From Ceratodon purpureus (Eukaryota; Streptophyta; Bryopsida; Pseudoditrichales; Ditrichaceae), in NCBI GenBank assembly GCA_014871385.1, contig CM026432.1, positions 2,754,150 through 2,818,149 of the forward strand: a stretch of DNA of 64,000 nucleotides. The letters run 5' to 3'. Below, piece after piece: positions 12,161-25,362 of the stretch. The translations under genes and the position numbers were made by a program. The notes below the pieces were generated by a model that had not been told where the DNA came from, searched no databases, and worked only from the letters and a program-made list of their open reading frames with translations. Position 1 is the stretch's first letter; every line of letters starts with the position of its first letter.

Positions 12161-13671
12161 GATTATTGGAGGGCGATAAATGTATTTATATACAAAACTT
12201 GTGCGGTGGGGAGTGGAGTCCAGGCTATGCAAATTCAGTTGTAAGTATGGTATTGCGTGCCGTTATAACCACCCAGAAATTCTTCTAAGTGGTAAAATTT
12301 GCTTTCTTTCAAAACTCTTGTGTATAGATGATTATTTTTATTTTTATTTAGATATAGATTTATAAACAGACATTTCGTATTTCAATGAATTAAATATAAT
12401 TTGAAATGATAGTATGCTTTAATGATAATTAATGTAAGCCTAATAAGAATTTATAATTTATTGATTTGGTTTGAATTATTTCAGTGTAAAATAAAGCCTA
12501 TTATAAATATTAAGTTGATCTTAATATTAGATAAATTTAATTTATTTAATATTAATATATTTTTACAATTAATTTCAGATCATGTTTTTTTTATTTACAA
12601 TTAGTTGTTACGATGAGGCAGGTTCTAGACTTTGTCTTTGTAAAAGTTACCAACATTGAATGTTTAAATAGGCACCATTCTTAACACAATTACAACCTAC
12701 AACATGTAGTGGAATAATATAAATACATTTTTGGTAATCAGACTTTAGTAGACAATATTAACTTTGTTGCATTCAAAATATAAAAGATCATATATCATTC
12801 GTATGAGTAATAAAATTTACAAATGATAACTTAAGCTTAAGCAATCTCTAGTGTTACTAGAGATTTTTATATGAACTGCTTTTTTTTCTCTTCATAAGTA
12901 GGTGATCAGATAATATTGAAAATGCACCCCCAATGAACTTAGTCTATAATTTATAAATATTAGATTTGAATCTATATATTTTTGGGTCAAAAAAATTATA
13001 AATCTTTTAATAAATCATTATTAAATTACTACAAATTGAGATGAATTTTAAAGTTCTATTTTTTCATTGATTCAGTAGGTGGAAGAAGCGGAGCAACTCT
13101 ACAACCTCAACAAGGGGGTTTATCCACACAACAGAAGACTGGGTGAGGTTCTCGCCGGCTGATTTACATTCCAGCTTCTCAATCTCGGACTTCTGTGAGT
13201 AATGACTGATTCATGTCTTCGCCGAATCTTGTGCTCTTTGTTGTGGTTTCTTCAGATGGATATTAATTAACTATCGCGATGGAGGTTACTTCAAAAGCTC
13301 GTGGTGTATATCGTCGTTGCTGCCATTTAGATCATAGCTGAGATTTTTCAGAATTCTTTTGATCTATGATGAGCGAGGAAACGGCATGAACCCAGCGGTT
13401 AGGTTTCTAGGACTTTATAGGAAGAATTTATTTGCGCAATGCCAGCCTTGTCAGTGCCGAGCCTGCGCTGTGAATCCATTGATTCCGATTCATTCAGATC
13501 ATTCAAGATCTGTTTTCTCTATAGTCCGTGTCGTTGCATTTAGCGCTCGAATGCTGTTAGATCTCTAGTGATTCGGCTTCATTCGTAGTGCTTACAACAC
13601 ATGTGTTGCTATTGAAAATGAGACATGTCGCTTGTGGAGAACGGACCCAGTGTCTTACGATTCGGATTTTT

Positions 13672-14251
13672 ATAAAATAGCATATATATAAATTCACTAA
13701 ATTCAAAAAATGTATAAACAACCTTTCAAATAAGAAGGTTGTTTTATAATAATCATGATCTGAGAACACTAGATTTCTAACCTTCTTATTTTTTTGTTTA
13801 TAGCGTTGACAACGTAAAAAACAAAACTCTTTGAGTTTGTATTTATGTAGTTCAAATTAAGTACAAAGCTTTTTTATGAAAGTTTATTTCAATTCACCTA
13901 AAAAAATGTGCACAGCATCGGTATAAAATTTGAGTCATCATCAGTATAAAATTTTGACTATCATATAGTAACATAATGTCAAGACAACATCAAACTAACA
14001 AGTTACTCTGTAATTTCATATTGATGACAAACTGATCGGAATGCATGCGGAAGAGATCGAATGCTGTACTGCTTTGCGAAGAAAGCTCGTCTGCATTGCC
14101 GCCGTGTAATGAACAAGAAGCGATGCCCAGCCTTCGAGTCGCTCCCCGCCTCATGAACAAGTAGCTCACTGTGCTCAGGGTCGTCTGCGACAGGAATTGT
14201 CATCAGCGCTGCCTTTGATTTCGCAAATTCTCACACCAATTCTTGTTCATG
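13672..14251. other. 5' flank of the loop gene
   Basis: Non-repeated, AT-rich up to about 13990, then more balanced. I see no gene or RNA here. A CCAAT sequence lies near 14235, just before the TATA box. Confidence 0.6.
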
Positions 14252-14258
14252 TATAAAA
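14252..14258 (+). promoter_or_regulatory. TATA box of the SINA-like gene
   Basis: TATAAAA, 44 bp before the ATG at 14302, with CCAAT about 17 bp upstream. Transcription should start near 14280-14290, giving a short 5' leader. Confidence 0.6.
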
Positions 14259-14301
14259 CCCTGCGCTCCGCATTGCTGAGACTATCGTAGCGGTCGTGGC
14301 C

Positions 14302-15589
14302 ATGGCGTCAGATCCGTCCCCGGAGAGGAATGCAGTTGCGACGCAGGCTGACACAGTCAGGCACACGAAGCGGAAGATGTGCGATCTGGATCTCGACACG
14401 CTCGGATGCCCTCTCTGCAATTTGCTCCTCTCCCCGCCCGTCTTGCAGGTGCTCATCCACTTTCTTGAATTCTTACTTACTATCGTACTCTCCGCGTTAG
14501 CCATTGCCGTCAGCGCTACGAGCTCTTAATTGATTAATATTGTATAGTCTGTCACTGTTGTTTGAAATCGGAAACCGTCACTGAAAGCTTGCGCGAATTG
14601 TCTTTTAGTTTGGAGCTGGATTGCACTTTCTGTTGTGGCGTGAATTTCATCTGCAAGGTTTCAAGACTAGCTATGGCTAGGCGAGAGTCGAGCGTATAAT
14701 TATTTCTTGGTGTAGGATATGTTGTTGTGCTGGTGGATTAGTTGCCGAAATCTTAGTTCTCTGAGTATGTGTACGTAGATGGATAGATGGAGGTGGAATT
14801 TCATGTTTGCTATGGATTAGGCGGCTGCAATACTGGTGCTGAGATGCTTCTACTGAACCCTAGCTTGACTACGGAGGCTGGTTGATTTGTGACTGGCAGT
14901 GTTACAATGGTCATATTATGTGTCAAAGTTGTTACGAGCAGCTTACAGAAAAGCAATGTCCGTCATGCTCCCTTCCTATTGGAGACTATCGGTGCAATAT
15001 AGTGGAGAAAATTATTGAATCACTTGAAGTGCAATGTAAGCATGCTGGTTGCAACGAAATGCTGCACAACACCAAGTCCGACGAGCATGAGGAGATGTGC
15101 GAGTATCGTCTCTTTCACTGCCCATTAGCTGGCTGCGGATATGAAGGTCTGATGGGAGGGATCACACAGCACTTTCAAGCGAGACATGGAGCACGAGCCT
15201 TCCCAATGGATCAGCACGGAGATAAGGAGCAGTGTTTTCTGTACGTGCACCCCGACTTCTCAGGTGGCGTTCGTTATATTGTAGTGCAGAGCTCCAATGG
15301 AAGTGGTGCGTTCCTGCTTCAGCATGGGTTTGACGAAGAGTTTTATAGATACAGTATTTTCTGGACTTTGTTTGGAGCGCGCAACAGGTTTTATCGCCTT
15401 TCTGTGAAAGTCAAACAAGGTACAACGCATTGCTATTCCATTGAGGCTCCAGTTAGTGACAATCAATTTGGCACAGACTGGTTAGCTAAAATGGAATCAC
15501 GATCTGATTTCCTTACTGTTTCCCCGTTGCCTACAAATATTACGCTGTATGAAGAGAGTAGGTTTGAGGTCCGTATTGAGCTCTTATAA
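14302..15589 (+). CDS. SINA-like RING E3 ubiquitin ligase (2 exons)
   Basis: Exons 14302-14448 and 14900-15589, joined in phase 0 across a 451-bp intron with gt/ag ends; predicted protein 278 residues. The splice joins two halves of a C3HC4 RING: C36, C39, C50, H54, C57, C60, C69, C72, with the family signature PPVLQ followed by CYNGH. Next is the SIAH-type zinc-finger region (about 90-141) with several Cys/His pairs, then a TRAF-like substrate-binding region to the C-terminus (LYVHPDFSGG onward). Family members act as dimeric ubiquitin ligases that recruit an E2 and target proteins for the proteasome. The start is the first ATG after the TATA box; an upstream in-frame GTG is not needed. The frame is open throughout with all RING ligands kept, so it looks functional. 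It is the only gene in the palindrome loop. Confidence 0.9.
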
Positions 15590-16571
15590 TACTGCAACTT
15601 CTATGGCCTCTGAAAACCACCGAGCACTCCACATTGGAAGTAGATTAGGATAATTTTGCCACAAGAGAGCTTAACGACTCGAACATAAATTTCATGTTGT
15701 AAAGCAGAGCACAATTCCCAAGCATAGACTACGGAAATCACTTTCAGCATTGCGGATTCAAGATTTCACTCCTTGTTACTGCAACATCACTTCTTCATTT
15801 CTAACGGAGTGAAGCGGATGTAACTTACGGTTTCCATGGAGAAAGTTGGAAATTCCTCAAAGTTGCTTCAAATTATTGCTGCTCTCGTTTCAACCTTATC
15901 CTTCTCTGTCTCTATGGTCCCCTTCAATTTTTCACGAAAGCCTGACAGTCGATTTTAGTAACACATGCGCGAAATTCCTGGTTGCGAAAGAGTACGTAAT
16001 CCGTACTGATATAACATCGGTTTTCAACCAGTTTCTTGTAAGTTCTTTGCCAACTGAGAATCATGTGACGATAGGATGTGTCACGAGAGCTTTGACAGTG
16101 GATTCTCGGGAAATGAGGAATTGCCATTACTTTGTCTTTTCTTACACAATCGAAACTTCACTCTCGAACACAGAGAGGAACACGCAGAGGCTCTGTGACG
16201 CAGCTGCTGTATGGTCTGCAAGCTAAACAGTCCGGCAAGGTAAACGAGCGCCTATGCTTTGATGTAGCACTGATGATGAAAACGCATTGCATGCGGCCAT
16301 TGGAATCATTGCAAATTAGTTCACAGAAGGGCCTACTAGATCCACGTAAGGTATTATCCAGGAAATGGAACATCTATTCCAGAGGACCTCAAATGAGAAT
16401 TGCAGTACATTGAACTTATTTCTGCAATAAGTGTGGGGCAATTAAGTTCAAACACCTTGCTGAACAAAGAAATGCACCAGAACCAAACCCAACTGGTTCC
16501 GTGCACAATGATACCAACACCCATGCCACAAAAGACTCATCCAAACACCTCCCAGACACCGATTTCAACAC
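15590..16571. other. 3' flank of the loop gene
   Basis: Unique sequence of ordinary composition. Several overlapping frames of 60-126 codons exist on both strands, but none resembles a known protein and none has coding-like structure. It holds the 3' UTR of the SINA-like gene and otherwise nothing I recognise. Confidence 0.5.
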
Positions 16572-18082
16572 AAAAATCCGAATCGTAAGACACTGGGTCC
16601 GTTCTCCACAAGCGACATGTCTCATTTTCAATAGCAACACATGTGTTGTAAGCACTACGAATGAAGCCGAATCACTAGAGATCTAACAGCATTCGAGCGC
16701 TAAATGCAACGACACGGACTATAGAGAAAACAGATCTTGAATGATCTGAATGAATCGGAATCAATGGATTCACAGCGCAGGCTCGGCACTGACAAGGCTG
16801 GCATTGCGCAAATAAATTCTTCCTATAAAGTCCTAGAAACCTAACCGCTGGGTTCATGCCGTTTCCTCGCTCATCATAGATCAAAAGAATTCTGAAAAAT
16901 CTCAGCTATGATCTAAATGGCAGCAACGACGATATACACCACGAGCTTTTGAAGTAACCTCCATCGCGATAGTTAATTAATATCCATCTGAAGAAACCAC
17001 AACAAAGAGCACAAGATTCGGCGAAGACATGAATCAGTCATTACTCACAGAAGTCCGAGATTGAGAAGCTGGAATGTAAATCAGCCGGCGAGAACCTCAC
17101 CCAGTCTTCTGTTGTGTGGATAAACCCCCTTGTTGAGGTTGTAGAGTTGCTCCGCTTCTTCCACCTACTGAATCAATGAAAAAATAGAACTTTAAAATTC
17201 ATCTCAATTTGTAGTAATTTAATAATGATTTATTAAAAGATTTATAATTTTTTTGACCCAAAAATATATAGATTCAAATCTAATATTTATAAATTATAGA
17301 CTAAGTTCATTGGGGGTGCATTTTCAATATTATCTGATCACCTACTTATGAAGAGAAAAAAAAGCAGTTCATATAAAAATCTCTAGTAACACTAGAGATT
17401 GCTTAAGCTTAAGTTATCATTTGTAAATTTTATTACTCATACGAATGATATATGATCTTTTATATTTTGAATGCAACAAAGTTAATATTGTCTACTAAAG
17501 TCTGATTACCAAAAATGTATTTATATTATTCCACTACATGTTGTAGGTTGTAATTGTGTTAAGAATGGTGCCTATTTAAACATTCAATGTTGGTAACTTT
17601 TACAAAGACAAAGTCTAGAACCTGCCTCATCGTAACAACTAATTGTAAATAAAAAAAACATGATCTGAAATTAATTGTAAAAATATATTAATATTAAATA
17701 AATTAAATTTATCTGATATTAAGATCAACTTAATATTTATAATAGGCTTTATTTTACACTGAAATAATTCAAACCAAATCAATAAATTATAAATTCTTAT
17801 TAGGCTTACATTAATTATCATTAAAGCATACTGTCATTTCAAATTATATTTAATTCATTGAAATACGAAATGTCTGTTTATAAATCTATATCTAAATAAA
17901 AATAAAAATAATCATCTATACACAAGAGTTTTGAAAGAAAGCAAATTTTACCACTTAGAAGAATTTCTGGGTGGTTATAACGGCACGCAATACCATACTT
18001 ACAACTGAATTTGCATAGCCTGGACTCCACTCCCCACCGCACAAGTTTTGTATATAAATACATTTATCGCCCTCCAATAATC

Positions 18083-18192
18083 GGTCGTGGGTGAGGCACA
18101 CCCGGCCAGGGGCTGTGAGGGACGCGTGCGCCGCGCCCACACAGCCTTTTGCCCCCCACCCCCGACGTCTCCGGTTCGATTCCCTCCGACCC
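18083..18192 (+). ncRNA. tRNA-like segment, unit C
   Basis: Mirror of the unit B segment with the same variant base; the B-box lies near 18172-18182. Confidence 0.4.
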
Positions 18193-20654
18193 ACTTTTGT
18201 GATTTTTTTAATTCTCTTCACCCTTTTAATTCTTTTCCACCAACAACTCTGTTTTCTCTCGTTTTATGTATATGTGTATGTATGCATGTGCTAAATTAGT
18301 AAAAGATTCAGAGGATGTTTAAGGCTTAGGCATGTTTTTTGTACACTAGGCCTCATTGACATGACTCAAATGTGATGCAATCCACAACAATTGAAGAGTT
18401 AGAATCTAGGCATAAACCAAAAACAGTAAATAAAACACCTCAAATCTATTGTATTTTTTACTCTATATACACTACATGTACAATATGACTCTAATACCGG
18501 TCCGATCCACAAGGATGTGTATCGTTACACCAATCATCTTTAGCCTTACTCCAATGACTCATCACTTCTCTTTCTAGAGAATCTTCCATCTACATTTATA
18601 ATGTCAACGGAAACAACCACTCATGGACTAAAGCTTTCTTCATGAGCAAAGTTCATCCCACCAAGACCCTTATCTTTTGTACTCTCCTCTCCGTATTCTC
18701 TTCAATTCCGCCTTTCTTTTGGTTTCCGTATATTACTACAGTGATGTATTCTTATCAATTTGGACCGTCTACAATGACTCTGAATGGAGATCTGATTGTT
18801 GCATCCTGAGCCTCTGAGAAGAACGGAAATCTGAACAGGTATAGTCGAGAGCAAATTCATTTTGGATTTCAAGATATTCACCCCCAACTGAGTTTCGCAA
18901 CCACATTCTGGTTCCCTACCAATAACAACAAAAAAGACTTTCAACCGTAAGATGTTTATCTCAGCCTATTTCTTGGTCTAGTTTGAAAACCAATGTTTTA
19001 ATTATTATCTTTCACAACATCGTAACATTCAATGTGTGTGCAAAAGCTTTTTTGGGCATTGCTCGAGAGGCATTACTTCCACGGTGCAAAGTGAGACTTG
19101 AAGCTTCTTACCTCACACATTTTGGTCATATTTTTTTCCATGTAGTTAACTAGGCAAGGTATGATCATGCAAAATTTTAGGGACTCAAAACGCTTTTTAG
19201 AGCATCATGCAAATTGTTTTCTATAAGAAGGTATAAAATTGACAAAAATAGTAAAACATGCATTACAAAAACAATTTGTGAGATAAAGGAAAAGTGAACG
19301 GTGAGTAGGTACCTTTATGAATTTGTGATTTTCAAAAAAACAATTTCAAAAAAAATCAAAAATCTTGAGTTTTGACAAAAAATTTATAGAAAAACCCAAT
19401 AATTACTAAAAACTTTGAAGCTTGTCTTTGTAAGTAATGGAGGCTGCCCTTGCAAAATTGGTGAACTTTTTGACTTGGGTCACTATTGAATTTGAGTAGT
19501 GATTTGGTTATGAACATATTTCATTTTTTTTTATAAAACTAGCCTCTTGTGCGGCGAGCCCCACTACGTTGGTGGATGGAAGGGTGATGGATATGAAGAC
19601 GAATACGTAAAAATCGTAAGCAAGAATATTACTTTTAACTCTTCAATCAATTTTGCGCTAAAATATATCTATGAAGAAATCACACTTCATGGAGCACCCA
19701 TAACCATGGTTATAAAAGTACGTGCAAGTAGGCAGTGGAGTAAGATGCATAATGTGCGAAATTCCCATCGGCCACCTTCAAGTATATGACAACTATTGGT
19801 GCTAATTTAAAGTTTATAGTTTTTCCTTTCTCAACCGAGGCTCATGGGAATTATTCATAGTTGAAGGCCCACCTTATAAGTCATTTTGAAATCCAACAAG
19901 GATACTCGTACTTCTACACCCTCAATCTATATTTTGATGGGATAAACATACACTTTGTTTAGAGTGACTTTCTTTGAAGATGGAATTCTTTTTCTTCTTC
20001 TTCATTTCTTTTGTCGATCTTTTTTCTTCTTCTTCTTCTATATTTTTCCCCTTTGTTTTCCTTTTTTTCCTGAATCAAAATCAAACTCTTGGAATCTTGG
20101 TCTAAGTGTCGTATGAATATTCTATTTCATAAATTTTCAGAGAGCATTTGAAAAATCACATTTCACTTTGCAACAGAATTTATGAATTTTGATTTAAAAA
20201 GAATAGGTACAAGTGCATGTGTTAGAAAAGAAAATGGATGAACAAAATCATGCAAATTTTCATAATTGTGCATTTTTTTGGTTAATTTATTTTGTGGAAT
20301 TTATGACAGCAGATTTTGAGAGAGAAAAATCAATATATTGAACATTTTGTTGACAAATAACTTTTAGAACCTGGATTTGATCCCTACAACTTGAAAGCGA
20401 GAAGCAGTACCTAGAGTATGTCCGCAATAGTGAAGTTTACATGATCCACTTGCCAGTTAATATCATCACATGGGATATTCAAGCCATGAATCCATTTGGG
20501 GACAAGCAGTCCATCCCACTACAACAGTCCAGATAGTTCACAAGCTTGTATGTAACTTATCTCTCTCAAATAGTCCTTTTCCCAGCCCAAAATGTGGCAC
20601 GCACTACATTATGTAAGTACAAGTAGGTCATGTAGGCACCTAAATATTGCAGTA

Positions 20655-21055
20655 AGGTAGTAATACCATAAACCGAGACCTCCCTTCAACCTGTGCATTA
20701 GACTTGTGCTGATACCGCACCAACAGGAATCAAGATCCTTGATTTTGGTACATACCTTGACCAGCCTTGAAAAGCGTTGATGCACCTCACAAGCTTTGAG
20801 ATCTTATATCGGTTTTGGGTAGAGCTGCTTTTGGAATTGTGCCTATGCCAGTAGCAGACTTTATGAAGTCTACAAGACAAAAAATGGGTTCAGCTAAAAT
20901 ATTTCCAGGAAATTGTATTTTCATCAGAAATTTATGAAAACAACTTCTATCATTCTGTTTTCAATTTGTCTATGTACTTGCAATAATTCCCTGAGAAAAT
21001 GATAGTTCAAATTGCTCAAAACTCCTTATTCTATCGGTTTATGGTATTACTACCT
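20655..21055 (-). mobile_element. 401-bp TIR element in unit C
   Basis: Mirror copy of the element in unit B; both inverted ends and the TA flanks are present. Confidence 0.75.
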
Positions 21056-24000
21056 TAATTTCTTCAGATTCAAGTTGCTGTCATGCTTGACCCAATTTTT
21101 GAAATGGACAAAGCCAAGCCTTCACTCATATGATCACACTAAAACATGTAACCTTTCATGATGTCAGAAGTTCCTTTTTTTAGACTGGTGTCAAAAGTTC
21201 CTTTTTTCGACCTTTTCTCCAATCCCCAAGATATCCTAAATCACTCTACTTTTTGTTTTATTTAGACGTGCTCACCATCAAATTGTAATAGAATACTGCA
21301 GAACGTTTGTAATAGAAATTGAAAACTCTAGACATACATTGGAAAATCTAGATCGTTTCATTGAGAGGAACATTCACCAGCGTTTTATTAATTTGAAATT
21401 ATTCTACAAACGTAAAGCACCGATTGAGAATACTTCACTGTTGCTTGTTCAATATTCTAGATTTCTAAACTCAAATAGAGGACTCTCTCCACCACATAAG
21501 TTCAAGTCTGCACATCAGTGACTGCAGATAACAACGCATAAAAGAGAACACGTTCTGTGAATTCATGCACTCGAGATTCGAACTACCTGCGTCAAGAGAT
21601 CCACCTGCAACCCCACCCTCAACACAACCAATGTCACCATCATCTAAAGATCATCGTCCAAAGCGCTCTCCCACCACCATATCATCTCAACCAACCCAAA
21701 GCTCTAAAATTCAGCACAATATAGATCTCATTTTTTAGCTCAATCAGAAGCTGGGTATAATCTCATTTAAATAACTTATTCCACCCTCTTCAATGTTAAA
21801 ACTTGAGATTCCATATTACGCTCACAATCAACAAAAAACCAAGCTTTTCTACGTAAACAGAAACAGTGTTCATACCACACATCCTCTTGGAGTTCATAAA
21901 CAAATCCAGAAAGAGTAGCTCTGCTCAAAGACGATCAAACCTAGATTACTGTATAAAGACGATCAACTCCAGATGAAGCCGTAATTGCAACCAACAAAGT
22001 ATCAAGAGTCTCAAAACTCCAAAGCCAAAATTGTTTGCACATCCTTACTCAATCTGTAAGCACAAAGGAAGCTCCAAACAGACCTCCCCAACCAGGACAC
22101 CATTTCTCGTACTTAAGCCTAGCAACACGAATTATATCAGATGCGTCAGCTCCACTACTATTGAAACCTATTAGTATTATAGCACAACCCCTACGCGCAC
22201 ACTGAGACGGCAAAGGCCTCCAAAACCCGCACACCAACACACTCTCCCTTTAAATTAGTTAATAATTAGGCACAAAAGGTAGAGAGCTTTGGTAAGAAGA
22301 GGAACTTCACATATCGATCAAGATGGTGCTTGACCAGGTGTGTATGTGTTGCTAGACAGATCCCTGTGGCAAGGCTCATGTAAATCATTACAATATCACA
22401 GTCTTTTAAGATAGAAATTCTCCGGGAGGTAGTCCGACAAGTCTAAATCTGCCAAGAGTTTCAAGAGAGAGAATATGGTGCATAGGAAAAGATGGTCACG
22501 TCTATGGAAGGAAGCACAGGCCAGTGATCACTCTGTTAGATAAATAACTCATCAAATCAGAGTGAGTCAACTGAGTCTTAGATTAGTAAAACTACTCATC
22601 AGTGAGGACCAATATGAATATGATGATACTCACAGATACTGCAACTCTGATAACTTAGAAATTTTGGTTCCGTGATAAACCCCTACAACAAAGAGTTAGC
22701 CTTTGTGAGCAGTTTGCAGACTTGGAAACAATGATTAGCTGAGGAGTGAATTTAACCATCTAAAGTTCTTCATGCTCGGGGAATGACGTAGGGGTCAAGG
22801 GTCTTAACCAGTCCTGGCAGAGAGCCTGGTATTGGTTGTAGATACATAATTGAGTTTATCCCAAGTCTGCAAGATTCTAGTCTATGACCTAATTCTTACC
22901 CTACCCATCACTGACCATAACTTTAGTTAACCAGTAAATTGAAAGTTCGTTCAAGGAAGGATGAGTACAAGGATAAGAGATGTGATGAGCACTCACAGTG
23001 TGGACAACCGTGACAAGTTGGAAACATCTGGTGCGGAGCCTGTAAGTTCGTATATGGATAGATCCCTACAGCAAGACAATTGTTCACTTGGAGACACTAA
23101 TCAGCCCAAACATGTCACTACAGCTCAATTATCATTAAACTCATGCTTAGAAATTTTAAAAATGAGATGTTCAAAGCAATTGATTCCGTTTCAGATGATT
23201 TAATAATTGTCATATGACGGAAAGATACAGTAACTCCTCCTAAGAGGCGAGCAACCGTCAAATTCCATTTTCAAGCTTACGAGGCACGAAGAGTTTGTGT
23301 ATGGGAATAATATACCTGAGTATTAAAAAAGATTGTGGCAAGGTCGTTATATTGGTTTTCGTTGGAACAGAACACTTGCACAAACCATAATACGCCCCAG
23401 TAGAATCAATAAGAATAACAATCAGCATCAACAAAATCCTCATGAAATAAAGCCCAAAATAAATAAAAAGCCTATCTGGTATTAGTCGTCAAAAACTTCA
23501 GCAAAAACAACACTGGGTTCAACTGATGAAATGAGCTCAGAACCGCTGAACTGATAAGTAATTGCCATCCTAACGTGGTAATCATTTCTCACAATTCTGG
23601 GAACTAAACTTTCAGGAGGGAACTCAGTTGATTTGTGCAGATAAGAATCTTTACCCACATTACATTTGTAATTATGCGTTCAGAACAAGCGAACATCGGT
23701 TTGCCACAAAGAAAGATCTTCCGCAGAGAATCATAGCCAAAAAGGAAAGAATCGTAAGACACTGGGTCCGTTCCCCACAAGCGACATGTCTCATTTTCAA
23801 TAGCAACACATGTGTTGTAAACACTTCGAATGAAGCCGAATCACTAGAGATCTAACAGCATTCGAGCGCTAATCCGCAACGACACGGACTACAGAGAAAA
23901 CAGATCTCGAATGATCTGAATGAATCGGAATCAATGGATTCACAGCGCAGGCTCGGCACTGACAAGGCTGGCATTGCGCAAATAAATTCTTCCTATAAAG

Positions 24001-25252
24001 TCCTAGAAACCTAACCGCTGGGTTCATGCCGTTTCCTCGCTCATCATAGATCAAAAGAATTCTGAAAAATCTCAGCTATGATCTAAATGGCAGCAACGAC
24101 GATATACACCACGAGCTTTTGAAGTAACCTCCATCGCGATAGTTAATTAATATCCATCTGAAGAAACCACAACAAAGAGCACAAGATTCGGCGAAGACAT
24201 GAATCAGTCATTACTCACAGAAGTCCGAGATTGAGAAGCTGGAATGTAAATCAGCCGGCGAGAACCTCACCCAGTCTTCTGTTGTGTGGATAAACCCCCT
24301 TGTTGAGGTTGTAGAGTTGCTCCGCTTCTTCCACCTACTGAATCAATGAAAAAATAGAACTTTAAAATTCATCTCAATTTGTAGTAATTTAATAATGATT
24401 TATTAAAAGATTTATAATTTTTTTGACCCAAAAATATATAGATTCAAATCTAATATTTATAAATTATAGACTAAGTTCATTGGGGGTGCATTTTCAATAT
24501 TATCTGATCACCTACTTATGAAGAGAAAAAAAAGCAGTTCATATAAAAATCTCTAGTAACACTAGAGATTGCTTAAGCTTAAGTTATCATTTGTAAATTT
24601 TATTACTCATACGAATGATATATGATCTTTTATATTTTGAATGCAACAAAGTTAATATTGTCTACTAAAGTCTGATTACCAAAAATGTATTTATATTATT
24701 CCACTACATGTTGTAGGTTGTAATTGTGTTAAGAATGGTGCCTATTTAAACATTCAATGTTGGTAACTTTTACAAAGACAAAGTCTAGAACCTGCCTCAT
24801 CGTAACAACTAATTGTAAATAAAAAAAACATGATCTGAAATTAATTGTAAAAATATATTAATATTAAATAAATTAAATTTATCTGATATTAAGATCAACT
24901 TAATATTTATAATAGGCTTTATTTTACACTGAAATAATTCAAACCAAATCAATAAATTATAAATTCTTATTAGGCTTACATTAATTATCATTAAAGCATA
25001 CTATCATTTCAAATTATATTTAATTCATTGAAATACGAAATGTCTGTTTATAAATCTATATCTAAATAAAAATAAAAATAATCATCTATACACAAGAGTT
25101 TTGAAAGAAAGCAAATTTTACCACTTAGAAGAATTTCTGGGTGGTTATAACGGCACGCAATACCATACTTACAACTGAATTTGCATAGCCTGGACTCCAC
25201 TCCCCACCGCACAAGTTTTGTATATAAATACATTTATCGCCCTCCAATAATC

Positions 25253-25362
25253 GGTCGTGGGTGAGGCACACCCGGCCAGGGGCTGTGAGGGACGCGTGCG
25301 CCGCGCCCCCACAGCCTTTTGCCCCCCACCCCCGACGTCTCCGGTTCGATTCCCTCCGACCC
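25253..25362 (+). ncRNA. tRNA-like segment, unit D
   Basis: Mirror of the unit A segment, with the A-type base in the GC-rich middle and an unchanged B-box. Confidence 0.4.

Larger units (their letters stand above)
1..13671 (+). repeat. Left arm of palindromic macrosatellite (7.17-kb units)
   Basis: Direct head-to-tail repetition is read from the sequence: the text at position 1 recurs at 7170 and the two copies stay aligned with only scattered single-base differences. The block stops at 13671. The same sequence reappears reverse-complemented from 16572 to 30243, so this is one arm of a palindrome about 13.7 kb per arm. Its left limit is outside the window. All reading frames inside are short (under 90 codons) and identical short frames recur in every copy, so I see no protein gene. 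It is AT-rich apart from a short GC-rich patch in each unit. Confidence 0.95.
7170..13671 (+). repeat. Macrosatellite unit B (truncated at the loop)
   Basis: Matches unit A from its first base to unit position 6494, then leaves the repeat after eight extra bases shared with the opposite arm. In its last 200 bp it differs from A at several sites (for example near 13505, 13538 and 13586), and unit C carries the same variants. B and C are therefore closer to each other here than either is to A, D or E. Confidence 0.9.
16572..23073 (-). repeat. Macrosatellite unit C (mirror of B)
   Basis: Exact mirror counterpart of B across the loop, with equal length (6502 bp) and shared variants near the loop end and in the tRNA-like patch. 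It also has private single-base differences, for example near 17833, so it is not simply an assembler's duplicate of B. Confidence 0.9.

Noticed and set aside
14296-14529. SINA start at an upstream GTG and read-through of the intron
   Set aside because: ATG at 14302 follows a TATA box; reading through the donor breaks the RING, whereas splicing restores it exactly.
15846-16226. 126-codon ORF after the SINA-like gene
   Set aside because: No ATG start, no recognisable domain, and competing frames on both strands are similarly open.
13672-16571. The loop as a transposon carrying the SINA gene
   Set aside because: Its ends have no terminal inverted repeats or target duplication; the flanking inverted sequence is the macrosatellite itself.
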